Of a DNA stretch of 64,000 nucleotides, positions 1 through 11,416 are shown in pieces. Below the pieces are notes generated by a model. That model saw only the letters and a list, made by a program, of their open reading frames with translations. It was not told the DNA's origin and ran no database searches. This DNA is from Telopea speciosissima (taxonomy: Eukaryota > Streptophyta > Magnoliopsida > Proteales > Proteaceae): NCBI RefSeq assembly GCF_018873765.1, contig NC_057923.1:55236593-55300592 (forward strand). The letters are read 5' to 3'. Position 1 is the first letter of the stretch. Each line of letters begins with the position of its first letter. The position numbers and the translations under genes were made by a program.

Positions 1-210
1 AGGTGATGGCACTCGCAGGACCGCTCGACGATTTCTTGACGCAACAGGAGTAAATCTCATGTCCAAGTGTCCAATCCACTCCTTATTTAAGGGAATCTGG
101 AAGTGAACGAGGATCTTGGTGATCAACTTGGCATATGGCATACTCCCTTCCTCAAGGAGATTCACTCCAAGTGCCATGGTTCTACATAAGGGGCGACCGA
201 TGTATAAACA
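1..210 (-). pseudogene. Fragment of a plant transposon-type protein
   Basis: Reading the - strand from about position 210 to the window edge gives an open frame without stops, containing a segment that reads ALGVNLLEEGSMPYAKLI followed by a TKILVHFQIPLNKE-like stretch. The pattern 'G-S-M-P-Y-x-x-L-I-T-x-I-L-x-H-F' resembles the putative plant transposon protein domain found in many plant repeat proteins. The frame is cut off by the window edge and no start codon is evident. I infer an element-derived remnant; a low-copy gene fragment is possible. Confidence 0.35.
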
Positions 211-1400
211 GTATACACAAAAAATTTCAAGATTAGGGATTACCTGATCCTTGTGCCCTCCAATGAGAAGCACACCTTTTTTATGCCCTTAATCATGTTA
301 AGCTTTTAACGGTATTGAAAGGTAACTAAATGATTGATATAGGTATTGTCCTTCATGAGGACCATCCAAATGAAGAACCGAAAGGTTTGGATGGTGTCCA
401 TAAGGTATCAGGGAACAATTGGAGAATTTATCGACTTTGAACTTTAGGGGAAACAGAATATATATGACCCAAATAACTATTGGGCTGGGCCTAGTTTCGT
501 ACTTTAGGGGGACAAAATGTTTATGACCCAAATACCTATTGGGCTGGGCTGGGGAACTAGGTTGGGGACTCAGACCAAGTGCTCCATTGGATTTTACGAG
601 ATTTCCCGATCAGATCTATTGGATCGGTATTTGGGGATGTTCTGGGTCTATTAACATTAATGGTTGTCAATTTAGAACCAAAATTGAAACCCACTGTTTA
701 AAACCGAACCAAATCCAATCGAAGTAAATTGGTTCGATTTTTGTTTCAAAAGTTGGAATCTTTTCTCAATTTGGTTTCAATTTCATGATTAATCATTGAA
801 TTGGACCGAATTACCTATTTCAAACTGGACAAGAAACCGGATAAAATTGTATTCTTTTTAAATATTTCAAACCATGTGGATAATAAATTCTATTCCTTTT
901 AACTATTTGGAAAATTTTGGTGGATTATGACCCTAACAAATAAGGGGTGTTTTGTAGGTGAAGATGTAAAAATTGGCCTAAACACCTAAAATACGACCTA
1001 AAACGAATATTAAACCGAGTAAGGAATCAAAACCAAACCGAGTTGGTTCAGTTTTGGTTTTGACAAAATGTTTATACTTTTGGATTTGGATTGATTTTGA
1101 TTTCTGCATTTTGTATCTTGAACTGAACCGAATAGTTGAAACCGAACCTATTGACACCCTTATATGACATCTGGCCCAAATAACTTGAGCCGATCCGACC
1201 TAGTCTGATTCCAAAATCCCAAAGCAAGAAACTAGCTAACTGAGAACATGGTCAGACGAATAATTATCTCCTCCAATTTGCGGGCACCTCCAATTCCTCC
1301 AATAGGGGGGAGTGGACCCACCTTGGGCAATGTTTTTGGGCTGGGGTAGGGTGGTCATTTCCACCCCCATGTGAGCAAGCGAAAGAATTGAATAGGATAA
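211..1400. other. Intergenic, degenerate repeat; no gene seen
   Basis: AT-rich sequence with many diverged copies of short words such as GGTTTTGG, CCGAACC and GAACCGAA, typical of old hAT-like or LTR remnants. The end (about 1255-1400) carries the words CTCCTCCAATT, GGTAGGGTGGTCATTTCC and CACCCCC, which match the core of the foldback family described in the findings, but clear arms are not visible here. Confidence 0.4.
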
Positions 1401-1428
1401 CGATCCATAGTCAGGTTAAAGTCGAATC

Positions 1429-1507
1429 TTTATCATCTCAAGTGTAGTGTACTGTCCAGTGCATCTACGTGGCATATCAAACACTACACAACACTTGAGA
1501 TGATAAA
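1429..1507. repeat. Foldback element, 17-bp perfect arms
   Basis: The arm at 1429-1445 (TTTATCATCTCAAGTGT) is the exact reverse complement of 1491-1507. The structure may extend to about 1580, because the word GAGGATAAAAATCC follows, as in the foldbacks at 36.8 and 61.4 kb. It lies about 410 bp upstream of the OFP17-like start codon. Confidence 0.6.
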
Positions 1508-1919
1508 TATACATCATTCTTCTTGTGTGGTACACCATCCGATGCGCTACGTAGGTGCACTGCACATGAGAGGATAAAAATCCGGCTAAAGTCACACCAA
1601 ACCCGGACGGACTAAAACTCCAAAAATGGACGGAGTCCATTTCGTGGAGTGGCCTCCCACTTTCCCAGTTAGCAAACATACGTGAATCCCACATTCCCAC
1701 TACCAATTATCTTTCAAAGACACAATGCTTTGCTTCTAAAACCCCATTTTTTATTCTTGAAAAGATAGGCCAAACTGCAGTCAAACCTCCATTAATTTTC
1801 TCCCTCCTTCTCCCTCTCTGCTTTTTTCTCTGGTTCTCTGCAACTCTACCCATTAAAGAACTCCCCACAAGAAGCTCTCAAAAGCTTCCAACATCTAAAG
1901 AATTCAAGTTAAAAAAAAA

Positions 1920-2552
1920 ATGCCAACATCTCTTTCTCCCTGTTGCTTCAATTCAGAATTCAAAGCCTTTACTACCTTCAAATCCAAGCTTTTCAAGCCA
2001 TGGTCATGCAGATGCAAGACAAGATGCGTAGTCTTACCATCTTTCAAATTCAAATTGAAAACACCCAAATGGGTAAGTAATGCCTTTCGATTTCGTCGAC
2101 ACCATTCCACACCCAAGAAAATCCAAATAAGGAAAAAGATTTCTACAGCATTACGATCAGTTTTCCGGCCATCGGTGAAGCAATTAGAGGAGATGGACCA
2201 GCTTGGGGAGATGGCTAGTGTGACGGAACCGGAACGCGATCGCCTGCTCGTTTCATCCCCTGTTACTCCTGCTTATGTTCGGACATCGACCAGTAGGGCT
2301 CGGAAAAAGGAATTTACAGGTGGTGATGAAGATGATGTGGAGGAGGCTTGTAGGAGTTTTGAGAATTATTTGGCTGAGATGATAGTGGAAGAACAGAAAG
2401 TGAAGGATTTGATGGATGTAGAAGAGCTTCTCCAATGCTGGAAGAATTTGAAATGTCCTGTATTTACAGACATGGTTGGTAGATTCTATGGGGAGCTATG
2501 CAAAGACCTCTTTTCAGGTGAGGAAGGAGAGAGTGTTGATGTATCAAACTGA
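1920..2552 (+). CDS. OFP17: OVATE family protein, OFP17-like
   Basis: Single-exon protein of 210 residues. OVATE family proteins are plant-specific transcriptional regulators, mostly repressors, that interact with TALE homeodomain and TRM proteins and influence organ shape. The C-terminal OVATE-type domain covers about residues 143-199: CRSFENYLAEMIVEE, then a DLMDVEELLQCW block and FYGELCKDLF. This arrangement is characteristic of the divergent OFP17 branch rather than the canonical OFPs. The N-terminal half is basic and low complexity (residues 25-90 rich in K, R, F), compatible with nuclear localisation. The length is close to OFP17 proteins (about 200 residues). The ATG follows an A-run and is the first one in frame. 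The upstream 200 bp is pyrimidine-rich and probably 5' UTR. The family call is firm; the OFP17 orthology is from memory of the family pattern. Confidence 0.85.
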   Translation: MPTSLSPCCFNSEFKAFTTFKSKLFKPWSCRCKTRCVVLPSFKFKLKTPKWVSNAFRFRRHHSTPKKIQIRKKISTALRSVFRPSVKQLEEMDQLGEMASVTEPERDRLLVSSPVTPAYVRTSTSRARKKEFTGGDEDDVEEACRSFENYLAEMIVEEQKVKDLMDVEELLQCWKNLKCPVFTDMVGRFYGELCKDLFSGEEGESVDVSN

Positions 2553-2641
2553 CCGGCCTGATGTTCTATTCTGTTGTTGGGGTTAGTTGTTTTCTCATTT
2601 CTTGGTTAGTGTGTATCTTTACTCCCCAATATGAGACTTCG

Positions 2642-2803
2642 GCTGTGTTTGGTATGCATTCTTAGAGTGCATTCAAGGTCAATTTCACATTCTGGGACGA
2701 TAAAAATAGATGTTTTTATCATCTGAGAATGCAAACTATTTTTATCATCCAATAATACAAAATTGACCTAGAATGCATTCCAAAATTACATACCCAACAC
2801 AGC
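2642..2803. mobile_element. Small MITE downstream of the OFP gene
   Basis: A 162-bp element bounded by inverted ends: GCTGTGTTTGGTATG on the left pairs with CATACCCAACACAGC on the right (14 of 15). Inner inverted words GTGCATTC and GAATGCATTC continue the pairing. The ends resemble the 'GGCTGTGTTTGG' MITE class common in plants. No clear target duplication is visible. It lies about 90 bp after the OFP stop codon and may be in its 3' flank or UTR. Confidence 0.65.
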
Positions 2804-3009
2804 TTTATCTTTCTTCATTAGCCAATTGGCAAAAGCAAGTGTTTAGAGCACATTATGGGAATTGGTAATCTTGAGTAGGGGTGCGAGTCGAGCGGTCTAG
2901 ACTTGGGCTTTGCGGTTTTGCCGGTCCTAAATTTTGAACCAGCTGGGCCAGGCATGGCTGGAAGTCAACATAAATGCAGTCAAATGCACTCCTAGTTCAT
3001 ACTTTTTTG

Positions 3010-4180
3010 TGCATTGCTTTATTTTTTGGCTAAATCAATGTATGTATAAATGAAATTGAAGTGATGTTACAAAAATGACTAGAAAACTACCAAAAAACCT
3101 TGTCAGAAGTCTGATGACCTTTCACCTTCGGCATTGTCATCAGCAAAAAGTCAAAACCTGGAGAACAAGACACATACAAGGAAAATTCCCAATGCCCCAA
3201 AGAAAAAAAATTTGGAAATCTATAATGGGGCCTGCCTAGCCCTTCACAAGAGACAACCTGAGTAATGAAGTTAGGAGTAACTTGCCAAGTGCTTGAAGTT
3301 TTTTGTTTGGCTGCATGATTAGCTAAAACATCTGTTGTTACGTTTGCTTTCCGGTAATAATGGGTGATTCTTCACTGAATAGAATCAAGGAAAGTAGAGA
3401 TTGACCACCAAGTCTGAAGAAAACACCAGGGTATCTTGCGGGTGAGGATAGTGGTGATCGTGGCTGCAGAATCACTTTCAATCCAAAGCTTATTAATACA
3501 TAAATCCCGAGGTTGCTTAATAACCATCAAGAAAACCACTATCTCTGCCATGAAATTGGTTCCCACTAGGGGTGTAAATGAATAGCCGAAATCCGTTTCC
3601 GTATCCGTGTCCGTATCCGTTCTGCACTATCTGAATCCGTCTGAAAGCTAAATGGATGTGGATATGGATAGGCTATAGTTATCCGAAAAGCTATATTTAC
3701 ACGTAAACAGATAAAATATCCGATCCGTATCCGTGTCCGTATCCGTTTAGCACTATCTGAGCCGAATCCGATCCGTTTACAGCCCTAGTTCCCACCCCTT
3801 GATTGGAGGCAAAACATCTAATAGGTGTGCCAAATTGGTTCCAAAAAATCCCTCCAACTCCTATGGATCTTGAATTTCCCAACGAGGAACTGTCAATGTT
3901 TAATTTCCACCACCCTGGCGGTGGCTGCTTTCACCTCACCTCTATTATATTTTTTGCTAGCAATTTGGAGATAACAACTCACAACTTCCTAGCCAGGTAA
4001 CTTTTACCCCATCAATACAAGTTCAATTCGAGACCTCTACGAAACACAAGTTTACCACCTGTGAAGGGACTCTGCACAAATTTTCATATCTTCGTTTGTT
4101 ACGCTCCAACCAAATCTGCTGGCAAATAATAATAAGAAGAGACCCCAGATTTCCTTGGCTTTTTTGTGCATTGCATATCT
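3010..4180 (-). mobile_element. L1-like LINE 3' end with RNase H domain, interrupted by a MITE
   Basis: The - strand encodes pieces of the RNase H-like domain that ends plant L1-type LINEs: a GNSRSIGVGGIFWNQFG block (about 3830-3890), then GTNFMAEIVVFL and LWIESDSAA (about 3470-3560), and a short tail. The acidic residues expected of RNase H (E in NFMAE, D in ESD) are present. Upstream sequence to about 4180 reads like the LINE segment preceding RNase H but has several stops. The copy is 5'-truncated, degenerate, and split by a 221-bp insertion at 3567-3787. Confidence 0.7.
3567..3787. mobile_element. hAT-type MITE with 8-bp target-site duplication
   Basis: The element begins TAGGGGTGTAAATG and ends TTTACAGCCCTA, so its terminal inverted repeats match the TAGGG(G/C)TGTAAA type. 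It is flanked on both sides by GTTCCCAC (3559-3566 and 3788-3795), an exact 8-bp duplication expected of the hAT superfamily. The interior holds repeated CCGTATCCGTGTCCGTATCC-like words, subterminal repeats of the kind hAT transposases bind. Removing it rejoins the reading of the surrounding LINE RNase H domain, so it inserted after the LINE. Confidence 0.85.
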
Positions 4181-6109
4181 GGTAAATAGGCAAAAAAATT
4201 TATAGACCAGCAGGTGTAGGAGGTATATCTAGTTTGACCATGAAGAGTGATGTGGCAATTTGGACCATATGGATAATGGGTTTATAAATCATAATGTAGA
4301 TTAGTGACATGTCAAATTTCATACCTACATTCAATCATATGTCCTCTCATGTATTAATATTTTCATTATATTCTCATTTTTCTATTGCTTTTATAGGAAG
4401 TTTCATTTTCACTAGAACTTCAAAGCTTCATTTTACTGTTTCGCCAGCTCTATTTTAATTGAAACTTGACATGTAAACAAAGGATCTTGGGATCTACTTG
4501 TCCATAAAATGTCAATTATATCCAATCAACCACATGGTGAAGGGGAATCCTTCGACCATGAGTTATTATGATAGTGGGATAAACAATTTATCTAGTACGG
4601 GCTGATTAATACCGACAATAGATGGGTGTCTTTTCTCTACCAACCGGTGGAGAAAAACTTTCTCCTTGATATGTATAGGGGAGAGGTTTTGTGCATGGCA
4701 GTGCATGATGCATGACCTTGCACGCAGCCGTCAGATGGGGATAAAAGGGGTTGCATCGTAGACCCTTATCTCCCATCCAACGAATGTATGATGCACAACC
4801 GTGCACAAAACCTTTAGATATATATATATATATATGTATGCATTTTTTTTAGAGAGGTTGGGGGTTGGGTATGCTCTCTCTCTCTCTCTTTCTCTCTCCC
4901 TCCCTCTCTGTGTGGCTGTGTAGCCACCCATAAGAGTCAGTATCTTCTTGTCACATGATCAATCCATCTGTGAAGAGGAGGGTTGGCCTTTAAACACAAT
5001 TATTTAGTTGTTTCCACAGTTTCCAAAACTGATAAAAGAATCAACAAAATGTTGGAACTAAAAAATGGACAATTAAAAGAAGATTACAACTTAATTTACC
5101 CCTTTGGTGATAAGAAGTTGCACCCATTGATTGATAAATAGTATTAGGAAATTCGGTAAATAAGAATTGAGTATAGGTTTACCAGCCCTACTCATTTTCG
5201 TGCTAAATATTGTCATTTCTTATTGGTGCCCTACAAGGCTACTGATACCCAAAAGGTTGCTCCTATTTAGGAGGACAAGGATATGTAAGGTCAATATCTG
5301 ACCATACCCTCACCTTTGTAGCCCTATTCAAAATGTTGGACCACTTTGATAAACTTTGGAAATCCGTTTTTTGTCTAGCATGGCTCTTACACCAGTGTGG
5401 CGGTCAATGATTGTACATATGTAAGCATCAACAAGGTTAGAGTTTCCGCCTTTCATGGGTACAGGACGATCGTTTTGCTTCATCCTATGTCAGAGCGTAA
5501 GGGCGAAGCTCCTAAGCTCCCAAATGGAGTTCTTTCTCTCTCTCTCTCTCTCTCACCTTCTTTTTTTTTTTCGTTTTGTAAATAGATAAACTCCATAACT
5601 GTGAAAAAAGAACATTATTAGAATGGATCTTGAATGAAAATTCCTACAACATATTTATTTTAAATTTGAGATAAGATAACATCCGAGTTCACCTTGAGAA
5701 AAGTGTCATTTCTCTCCCCATTAACGTTGGATGCAAGGCCAATGTGTTATGTTCTTTATTAAGAAGACACTATGCCAGGCGTTGGCTCCAAACCAATCTC
5801 TTAGATGTGAAACAGTCTTAAAGGAACTTTCATTTCAAGGAGAGGGTTCCCTACACTGCCTGAGTATAGTTTCAGGCGAATGAGAGAATTTCTTTTGGAA
5901 TCTGACAATAAGGAGAAGGGCATTTATGACATATCACCCTCTCACTTGAACATTGATATGTGAAGGGATGTGCAATTTCATTTTTTAAATTGGCATTGTG
6001 CATAACTGTTACCCTTTCAGGAATTCTACTTCAGATTCTATTTTCGTGATCAATCACTTAGGATCTTCAATCCAATCAAATAATATAGGGAAGTAATTTT
6101 TTGTCCGAG
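4181..6109. other. Intergenic; simple repeats only
   Basis: No convincing coding region. Contains a TA run near 4818-4835, CT/TC tracts near 4875-4905 and 5536-5560, and otherwise AT-rich unique-looking DNA. Confidence 0.5.
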
Positions 6110-6234
6110 AGTGTGGCCTATATCAACACTCCCATGTGTCTATCTCTCTCCTCCTCAAAATAAAGGGGTAGAGGTGTCTTTTCAAATGAGGAGGAGAGAG
6201 ATACACTCATGGGAGTGCTGGTATAAGCCACACT
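6110..6234. repeat. Foldback element, about 45-bp arms (type GTGTGGCC)
   Basis: The left arm (about 6110-6155) starts AGTGTGGCCTATATCAACAC and ends in CTCTCTCCTCCT; the right arm (about 6188-6234) runs back through AGGAGGAGAGAG to GCCACACT. The arms are near-complementary. The loop carries AAAGGGGTAGAGGTGTC. A close relative lies at 52823-52953. The element is followed by CAAAGAACTTTCTCCC, a flank pattern shared with other foldbacks in the window. Confidence 0.8.
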
Positions 6235-6852
6235 CCGGGACAAAGAACTTTCTCCCAATAAAACATGCATGTTGCAAGGGGGAGAGAGCATAGCAATGAT
6301 TAGAATATAATAGGCTTGATTAAACATACATATATGTACCGTGTTTTCCCACTCCCAGGGACTTGGGAGACTGATGAGTGCGGATAGTGTTGAGAGGTAT
6401 CACACAAGGGGTGGGGGCATTGTCGATTTTTTCCTACAGAGGGGTTAGACATTAATGACCCTAGGATGGTGATTAATTGCCGTACAATGAAGGAAAGCTT
6501 TCCACTACATATATAAACATGCTAGTCCTTCCTATCTAATGGTCGGAATAGCCACATCATATGTGCGACACAACCAAGGTGGACCATTTTGTGAGCAGAC
6601 CTTCTAAATGGATTCAGAATGAATTTTTCCCTATATCTAGGAATGTTAAATGGTTAATTCAATCCGGCTGCGGTCGATTTTTTCGTGTTTTGTATATAGA
6701 CTCAGTCAAATTGAAATTATGCCGATAAGATGGTCGGTTTACAAAAGCTAAACTGAAACTGATAACTATCAATTTGGTCATTTTCGATCCGTTATCGATT
6801 TCTTTATATATATAAGAACAAAGTAAAAAATATGGGATTGAGTTCTTTGTTC

Positions 6853-6986
6853 GGCTGCATAGCGTATGCTAGTGCCTCCCTGTGTTTATCTTTCTTCCCA
6901 CAATAGGGGAGTAAATATGTCATTTCATTAGAGGAGAGGAGAAAGAAAGAACCAGGGAGACACTAGCTTATGCTATGTGTGTAGCC
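6853..6986. repeat. Foldback element (type GGCTGCATAGC)
   Basis: The left arm begins GGCTGCATAGCGTATGCTAG and includes CCTCCCTG and ATCTTTCTTCC; the right arm mirrors it through GAAAGAAAGAACCAGGGAG to CTTATGCTATGTGTGTAGCC, with several mismatches. The loop contains GGGGAGTAAATATGTCATTTC. A half copy of the same type is at about 48005-48110. Confidence 0.7.
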
Positions 6987-7016
6987 TAACAACGCTCTTT
7001 CCCCTAAAAATATTGG

Positions 7017-7174
7017 ATCCAAATCGTCTACGGTGCAGCTGCCGGTCCTGCCTATACTACGCAGACAAAGGGCCACGCACAAAGACTACCTTACCCCCAC
7101 TCGGGCAAGGCGATCTTTGCACGTGGCCCTGTGTCTGCACAGGACGGGCAGCTGCGCCGTAGATGATCCAAATT
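7017..7174. repeat. Foldback element (type GTCTACGG) with CTCGGGCAAGGCG loop core
   Basis: The arms are rich in paired words: GTCTACGGTGCAGCTGCC on the left against GGGCAGCTGCGCCGTAGAT on the right, and GGGCCACG against CGTGGCCC. The loop has CTACCTTACCCCCACTCGGG followed by CAAGGCG, the same loop core as the foldback at 51013-51187, whose arms otherwise differ over most of their length. Confidence 0.8.
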
Positions 7175-7179
7175 GAAAA

Positions 7180-8033
7180 ATATTACCCTTTTTTTTTATA
7201 CTGATCGTCTCTTTATAGTCATGGTATTTAAGTAAATTGTATCGATGTACCAGCTGATACGTATTAGTATCGCCAGAGATCGAGACTGATACCTATACGG
7301 ATCAGTGGTGTCGATATTACTGAGATAAAATGAATAAATGATCCAAGAATCGACTGTGTATCCAAATTTGACTATTTGAGAGCAAAATGGTCTGATCAAG
7401 CCCGACACAACCAATCCTAATCGGTATTGATGTTGGCCAAGAGAGATACCGTAACGGAAATCGTGATTTAAATCCCTGCTTTACACATAAATGTTGTCAG
7501 CGTCACCACTCACCATCCACCTCCTTTGATAGAAATGGATCGAACAGGATATTGAAGTTATTGGATCGAAGGTTTTAATACTCTGAATCGGAAATGGGAT
7601 CGGTCAAAGAGGATTTCGATCCGAAACGGTTCAGGAATCGAAAATTTAAACTGTTTTATACTGATAATCGAATCAATTCATGAATCGAGAATTGGCCCAT
7701 AAATCGATTCAATTTAAGATGGATTACAAAGAAAATGATTAAGAATCAGTTGGTTCAACCTATCTGTTTAAATTCAGGATGCAACGATTAGGAATGGTGG
7801 AAATAAGGTTTGGTGTCGGCCGATTCATCGAACTGATTCCCGATTTCCAATTTTTTAAACCATGATTAAATCATAAAACCCATCACTTTCTTCTTAAATA
7901 ATCCAGTACTTTTTTTTTGTCAAGAAATAATCCAGTTCTTAGTCTCTTCAAAGCCACACTTTGGGTTGTCAACCGGTCAGCCCCGTCAATTTCAGTTGGG
8001 TCTCATTGGTACCCATCAATTTTATGGGGCGTT
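7180..8033. other. Intergenic, old hAT-like repeat remnants
   Basis: Repeated, diverged words such as ATCGGTAT, GATACC, CGATTC and GAATCGA. This resembles the sequence of the element at 32816-33050 but without clear ends. No gene seen. Confidence 0.4.
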
Positions 8034-8154
8034 GTTCTTTGTGCTGCAGCGCAGCCTACGTCCAGACACATGAGGGTGAGCGCAATGACCACCATACCCC
8101 CCTACACAGGCTGCCCATGTGCCTGATCGTAGGCTGCGCTACGGCACAGAGAAC
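8034..8154. repeat. Foldback element (type GTTCTCTGTGCC), copy A
   Basis: A 27-bp left arm starting GTTCTTTGTGCTGCAGCGCA pairs with a right arm ending TGCGCTACGGCACAGAGAAC, with about four mismatches. The loop contains GCAATGACCACCATACCCCC. The right flank is ATTCTCCCCC. Its arms are shared with the copy at 9151-9269. Confidence 0.8.
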
Positions 8155-8227
8155 ATTCTCCCCCATTTTAAAGTATTGTATCATTTCTGCCGGTGGAGTT
8201 AATCGAGCCTTGTAAGCTAGCATATGG

Positions 8228-8960
8228 TAGGGGTGTCAACCGGTTGGGCTCGGTCAGGCCTAATTGGGCAATTAGGCTTAATCAATTTTAAACCCTGCAC
8301 TGTGATCATCCGTTTAACTAATCAAGCTTAGCTTGGACGAGCATGATATTGTTTACATACGATCAATCGGTCTCGGGCTACTAGAATTGGGCTTTAACCA
8401 GGCCTTAAGTGGGTTGTAGGCCTATTTAACTCTATACGGTCTTTGAACGGGCTCTAATTAGTTCAACCCTAAACTTGGTCTCTAAAGTAGGTTGGAAGGG
8501 GATACCAAATATTTCATTGACATCCACCCGTCATCATCAGATCTTAAAGTTTTTATGGAGTACGAAACTGTACAATTGTTTGATATTCTGATAAATATAA
8601 TGACAAATCTAAGAAATATTAATGAACACTGACAGAGAGTATTTCTCTCTTATCAAACATGGGAACATGATGATGGGTTGCATCAAAGATTAGCAACCAT
8701 ACTTGCACATGCCATGCATTTTTTGTGCTTGAAATCAACTTCATTTTTTATGTTTGGAATCTTTAATTTATAGGCATTGGAGGAAAAAATGGGAATTTCA
8801 AACAATATTAAAAGGTCAGGCAAGGTCGAGCTAAAAGGGTCGGTTTAGGTAGGGGGCCCGATGGGCTAGGACCCCACATTGGAAACAACCGATTATTAAA
8901 TGTGTGAGGCTTAAGCCTCACATGTTTTATAATTGGACCGATCCAGGCATGTACTAGTTA
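8228..8960. other. Possible hAT-like element, one end only
   Basis: Starts with TAGGGGTGTCAACCGG, the terminal sequence seen on hAT-like elements elsewhere in the window (43071-43764), followed by repeated GGGCTCGG/AGGCCT words. No matching inverted end or target duplication was found, so the right limit is uncertain. No gene. Confidence 0.3.
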
Positions 8961-9150
8961 GAGACTTAAAGGTAAACCATTATCCCATTTTTGTCATTTA
9001 CAAAGGGAGGAAGGGTATTTATGGAAATAAAAAGACAAGTGGTTACCTCTGATTGTACATTCACCTGCACGTCCATTCTTACCAATCCCTGTCCAATGCG
9101 GATCTCTGATGCCGATGACTTCGCTCATTCTAATAAAATATGGGGGTGCT

Positions 9151-9269
9151 GTTCTCTGTGCCGCAGCGCAGACTGCGCCTAGGCATATGGGGATGGGCGC
9201 AATAACCACTCTACCCCTGCATAGGATGCCCATGGGCCTGGGCGCAGGCTGCGCTGCGGCACAGAGAAC
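9151..9269. repeat. Foldback element (type GTTCTCTGTGCC), copy B, near-perfect arms
   Basis: The 29-bp arms at 9151-9179 and 9241-9269 are complementary at 28 of 29 positions (GTTCTCTGTGCCGCAGCGCA at the left tip). The loop has CAATAACCACTCTACCCCTG. The flank after the right arm is ATTCTCCC. The arm identity suggests recent amplification or ongoing arm-to-arm conversion. Confidence 0.9.
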
Positions 9270-10175
9270 ATTCTCCCTAAAATATGAAAAAATTAATCTT
9301 TTAATTGAACTCCTATATTCCTTCCCGCCCATCCCATGTCATGTTTCCACTTTCCATGAAAGCAGAGAAGAGAGCATGTACTCATGTACGATTGTCTTCT
9401 TCGTTGTCAATCATTTTTTTTTTAAAATTTTTTTCTCTCTTTTTCTTACTTCTCTATTCTTATAAACTTTGCCATTGTCGGTTGTTGCAGAGCTACATTT
9501 GGTCTTTTCCTCTTCCATGAAAGCCTGATTGAGAGTTCAAGTCTTTTTCTTTTTCCTTTTATCCTAATCGCCAATGATAGTCTCTACTCTAAGCGTTGGA
9601 TTTGTTCTTTGGAGGTCTGAAATGGTGGAATGGTGGAGCGAGGAAGAGAGGGATGGGCATGAATTGCTTTACGCAGTTCTCAGTTCATTTCAGTAGGTTA
9701 CAGCTTAGATCTCGATTATAGATGAATAAAAGCGCAATTAAAGACAACCCAAACAGACCTACCAGGTCGGTAATCTAACCTTTTCACTCACTCAGATTAA
9801 TTATCTCAGCTAGTTCCTGCTCTCATGCTAGAGCTGATTTCTATTTCAATTTAATAAATCTTCTTACATTTACCGCTCTGTAATCTCTGCAATGCTAGTA
9901 CATCAACAATGCTTCAAACTTAATGGCTGTGCGGTGTGAAAGCCCCGAACGAAGGCGAATCAACGGAAGGAGTTGTTTTACTAATGACGGTGATAAGGGC
10001 AAAGATGGATATTAAAAAAAACAGAGAGGAGTTGGGGTTTAAGGTAAATCAGGAATCAGGAAGGTAGGGAAGGCAAGGCATGATGGGTAGTACGGTTGGA
10101 GCATGTGCAGGCCTCATGGTCCGAGAAACGGGCCTTCACGTGGTTCTGCCGATAACATCAATTTTATAATAATGA
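9270..10175. other. Intergenic region upstream of the transporter gene
   Basis: No coding region. T-rich in 9410-9560. Upstream promoter sequence of the KUP2-like gene must lie in its downstream part, but no TATA box close to the presumed 5' UTR exon could be fixed with confidence. Confidence 0.4.
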
Positions 10176-10179
10176 TGGA

Positions 10180-10288
10180 ATGATTCCATGCTACCATTAT
10201 AATTCCTGTTGCTTTTGGAGCTCAAAACCTCTCTCCAATCTCCATTGCTAACTTGGGTTCTTCACTTCAATTATTCTAGCTCTGTTAG
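10180..10288 (+). other. Probable 5' UTR exon of the KUP2-like gene
   Basis: A pyrimidine-rich, stop-containing stretch ends in TCTGTTAG directly before a good splice donor (GTAAGCC at 10289). The next plausible acceptor is TATTTCAG at 11346-11353, which leads into the exon holding the KUP2 start codon. A long 5'-UTR intron of about 1.06 kb is therefore inferred. The exon's left limit is a guess. Confidence 0.45.
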
Positions 10289-11416
10289 GTAAGCCATGAA
10301 TATCCTCTTGTGTTTTTTTTAATTTTTTTTTCTAGGTTTTTGCATTTACAACACTGAAAGTTTTAGCAAATAGTAGCAATGAATCGTAAGGAAAATGGGG
10401 TTTGATGGTTGGATCTGAGAAGATAAATGGGTCTCTGTCATAGCTTCAATTGGCATTTAATTCAGTGGGGCTCATTTCTTGGTGTGGATATCTTTGTTTT
10501 GGGAAATTTTTTTCTTATCACGTGATTATGAATTTTTTTTGTTTTTCACCCAATCTGGTTTCACGTCTCCATCATAAATTTTATTTTACTCTACTTTCGT
10601 CTCTTGGTGGAAAAAGGAAACATCTACAATTTGTGATCATTTCCCTGTTTTACTCAACTCAGTATTGTGGATGAAGACCTGCCCTGTTTTTCACTTCAGT
10701 CATTTTTCAGTGGCATAAGAATGACAATTAGACTGCAATGAGAGGGTGTTTTAGGAAAAAGACTTTATGGGTGATGGTAGTCACGGGACTCAGCTCTGTA
10801 AGTGGGCTAAAGGTTTTTAAGGACTGTGAGCCTAAATGAGTAGCAGTTGGGATTGCTCTCCATGTTATTGGTTGTGGCCAGTGGGAGAATTCTTCCAAAA
10901 TTTGGGGCATTGGGCCAGTTCCTCAATCATAGGCAACAGTATGATCTCTGACTTCTCCACCAATCTACTTTGAAAGAATGATAAACAAATGATAGAATGA
11001 ATGAACAAAAAAAAAAAAATGTAGAAAATCCAAGAAACTTTTCCTACAGTTACACTTTCAACAAATTGTTGCCAGTTGCTTTTCTTTGGGCTTATATCAT
11101 ATTTACTCTAAATGCAGTTTGTTTTATGAAAGATTAATGGATGTAAGAAAGGTATGGTTGTGCAGTGGGAATTGGTTGCCACTTGTGGGAGAATGCTTCT
11201 TGGTTTTTTGGTTGCTTTTGTCCCTTCCATGTTTGAGAGAAAGTGGAGTGATGGGTGTGAATCTATTGGATGCTTTGTTCTTGAAGTTTCATTATTTTTG
11301 TTTTTATAGTTGCTTGTTCTGAGTTTTCTTCATTTAAGTCTTGGATATTTCAGTGCAGATCTGCAAGTAGCTGAGGATAGCAACGGAATTCAGTGTAGAT
11401 CCAGCTCTGTAAAAAG

